DNA of 64,000 nucleotides from Anaerolineae bacterium (GTDB taxonomy: Bacteria; Chloroflexota; Anaerolineae; Aggregatilineales; Phototrophicaceae): contig JAFLCG010000001.1 of assembly GCA_017303635.1 (NCBI GenBank), positions 62,001 to 126,000 on the forward strand. The letters are read 5' to 3'. The notes beneath the pieces were generated by a model. It was not told the DNA's origin and did no database searches. It saw nothing but the letters and a program-made list of their open reading frames with translations. The translations under genes and the position numbers were made by a program. Every line of letters starts with the position of its first letter. Position 1 is the first letter of the stretch. Positions 63,848 to 64,000 of the stretch are shown here, one piece after another.

Positions 63848-64000
63848 GCACCGGGCCCACGCAGCATCAGGATGATGATGGCTACCGGGATTGATGCGAG
63901 TGTCGGCAGGATCAGTGCCAGTGGATAGTGATACCAACGGGGTGGTCGCGCGGTTCGTGCTTCCGGGATCGAATAGGCTGGCAGATAAACCATCAAGCCG
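63844..64000 (-). CDS. C-terminal end of a membrane protein (truncated by window edge)
   Basis: Open frame entering from the right edge and ending at 63844. The last 52 residues contain [21 protein letters not shown], then a C-terminal membrane helix ([20 protein letters not shown]) and RGPGA. Its stop overlaps that of the VOC gene. Family cannot be told from this fragment. Confidence 0.6.
   Translation of the reverse strand, partial: GLMVYLPAYSIPEARTARPPRWYHYPLALILPTLASIPVAIIILMLRGPGA

Overview
The window looks like part of a Chloroflexota chromosome, probably an Anaerolineae-type lineage. This is inferred from gene content, not from a marker gene: there are many lineage-restricted secreted proteins (PCW-Y/F-GI proteins, a small GWYLIRF protein), PTPS-related and YfhO-type membrane proteins, PIG-V-type mannosyltransferases, STAS proteins beside exopolysaccharide genes, and metabolic singletons such as pdxS, gatB and homoserine dehydrogenase. 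GC is moderate to high. No rRNA, tRNA, CRISPR array or intact transposon was found. Both window edges cut genes.

Layout. 1-7.5 kb: the end of a tyrosine phenol-lyase-like enzyme, a creatininase-family hydrolase, two tandem secreted FecR-like paralogues, a repeat-rich spacer, a Uma2 nuclease and lipoamide dehydrogenase. 7.5-11 kb: three paralogous secreted proteins on the minus strand, with a HicB/DinB-like protein among them. 11-21.3 kb (minus): an envelope polysaccharide cluster with a YfhO-type protein, a MurJ/MviN flippase, a BNR-repeat protein, an O-antigen ligase-like polymerase and a Wzz/tyrosine-kinase protein carrying an unusual C-terminal helix-turn-helix. 21.4-26 kb: an esterase, LysR, an Fe-S protein, a kinase and an acetyltransferase. 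A very short minus-strand transcription unit with promoter, Shine-Dalgarno, 12-codon ORF and terminator lies at 24.2-24.4 kb. 26-30.3 kb: a LysR regulator divergent from a persulfide/sulfite operon (rhodanese, TauE/SafE, MBL-rhodanese, DUF302, FmdB zinc ribbon), with a perfect palindrome between them.

30.4-47.2 kb: a second envelope/glycan block. A plus-strand three-gene unit (PTPS-related membrane protein, lipoprotein, GH5-like membrane-anchored hydrolase) faces a minus-strand operon (GT2-GT4 fusion, STAS, three-module laminin-G-like protein, two PIG-V mannosyltransferases, pyruvyltransferase-flippase fusion, PHP phosphoesterase). Several of these genes overlap by ATGA, so translational coupling is likely. 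47.3-53.7 kb: cytochrome P450 with a palindrome in its promoter, a small secreted protein, a membrane protein with an eroded partial duplicate, gatB with an 81-bp duplicate of its promoter and 5' end, and an orphan EutN/CcmL vertex protein. 53.7-64 kb: a PHP-AlbA fusion, pdxS, a secreted metallopeptidase, a duplicated-domain secreted protein, homoserine dehydrogenase, a receiver-histidine kinase protein, an FHA protein, an AraC/GyrI regulator, a VOC protein and the end of a membrane protein.

The least explained item is the minus-strand mini-transcript at 24.2-24.4 kb. Other candidates are the kinase-HTH fusion, the pyruvyltransferase-flippase fusion, the PHP-AlbA protein and the repeats around the Uma2 and gatB genes.
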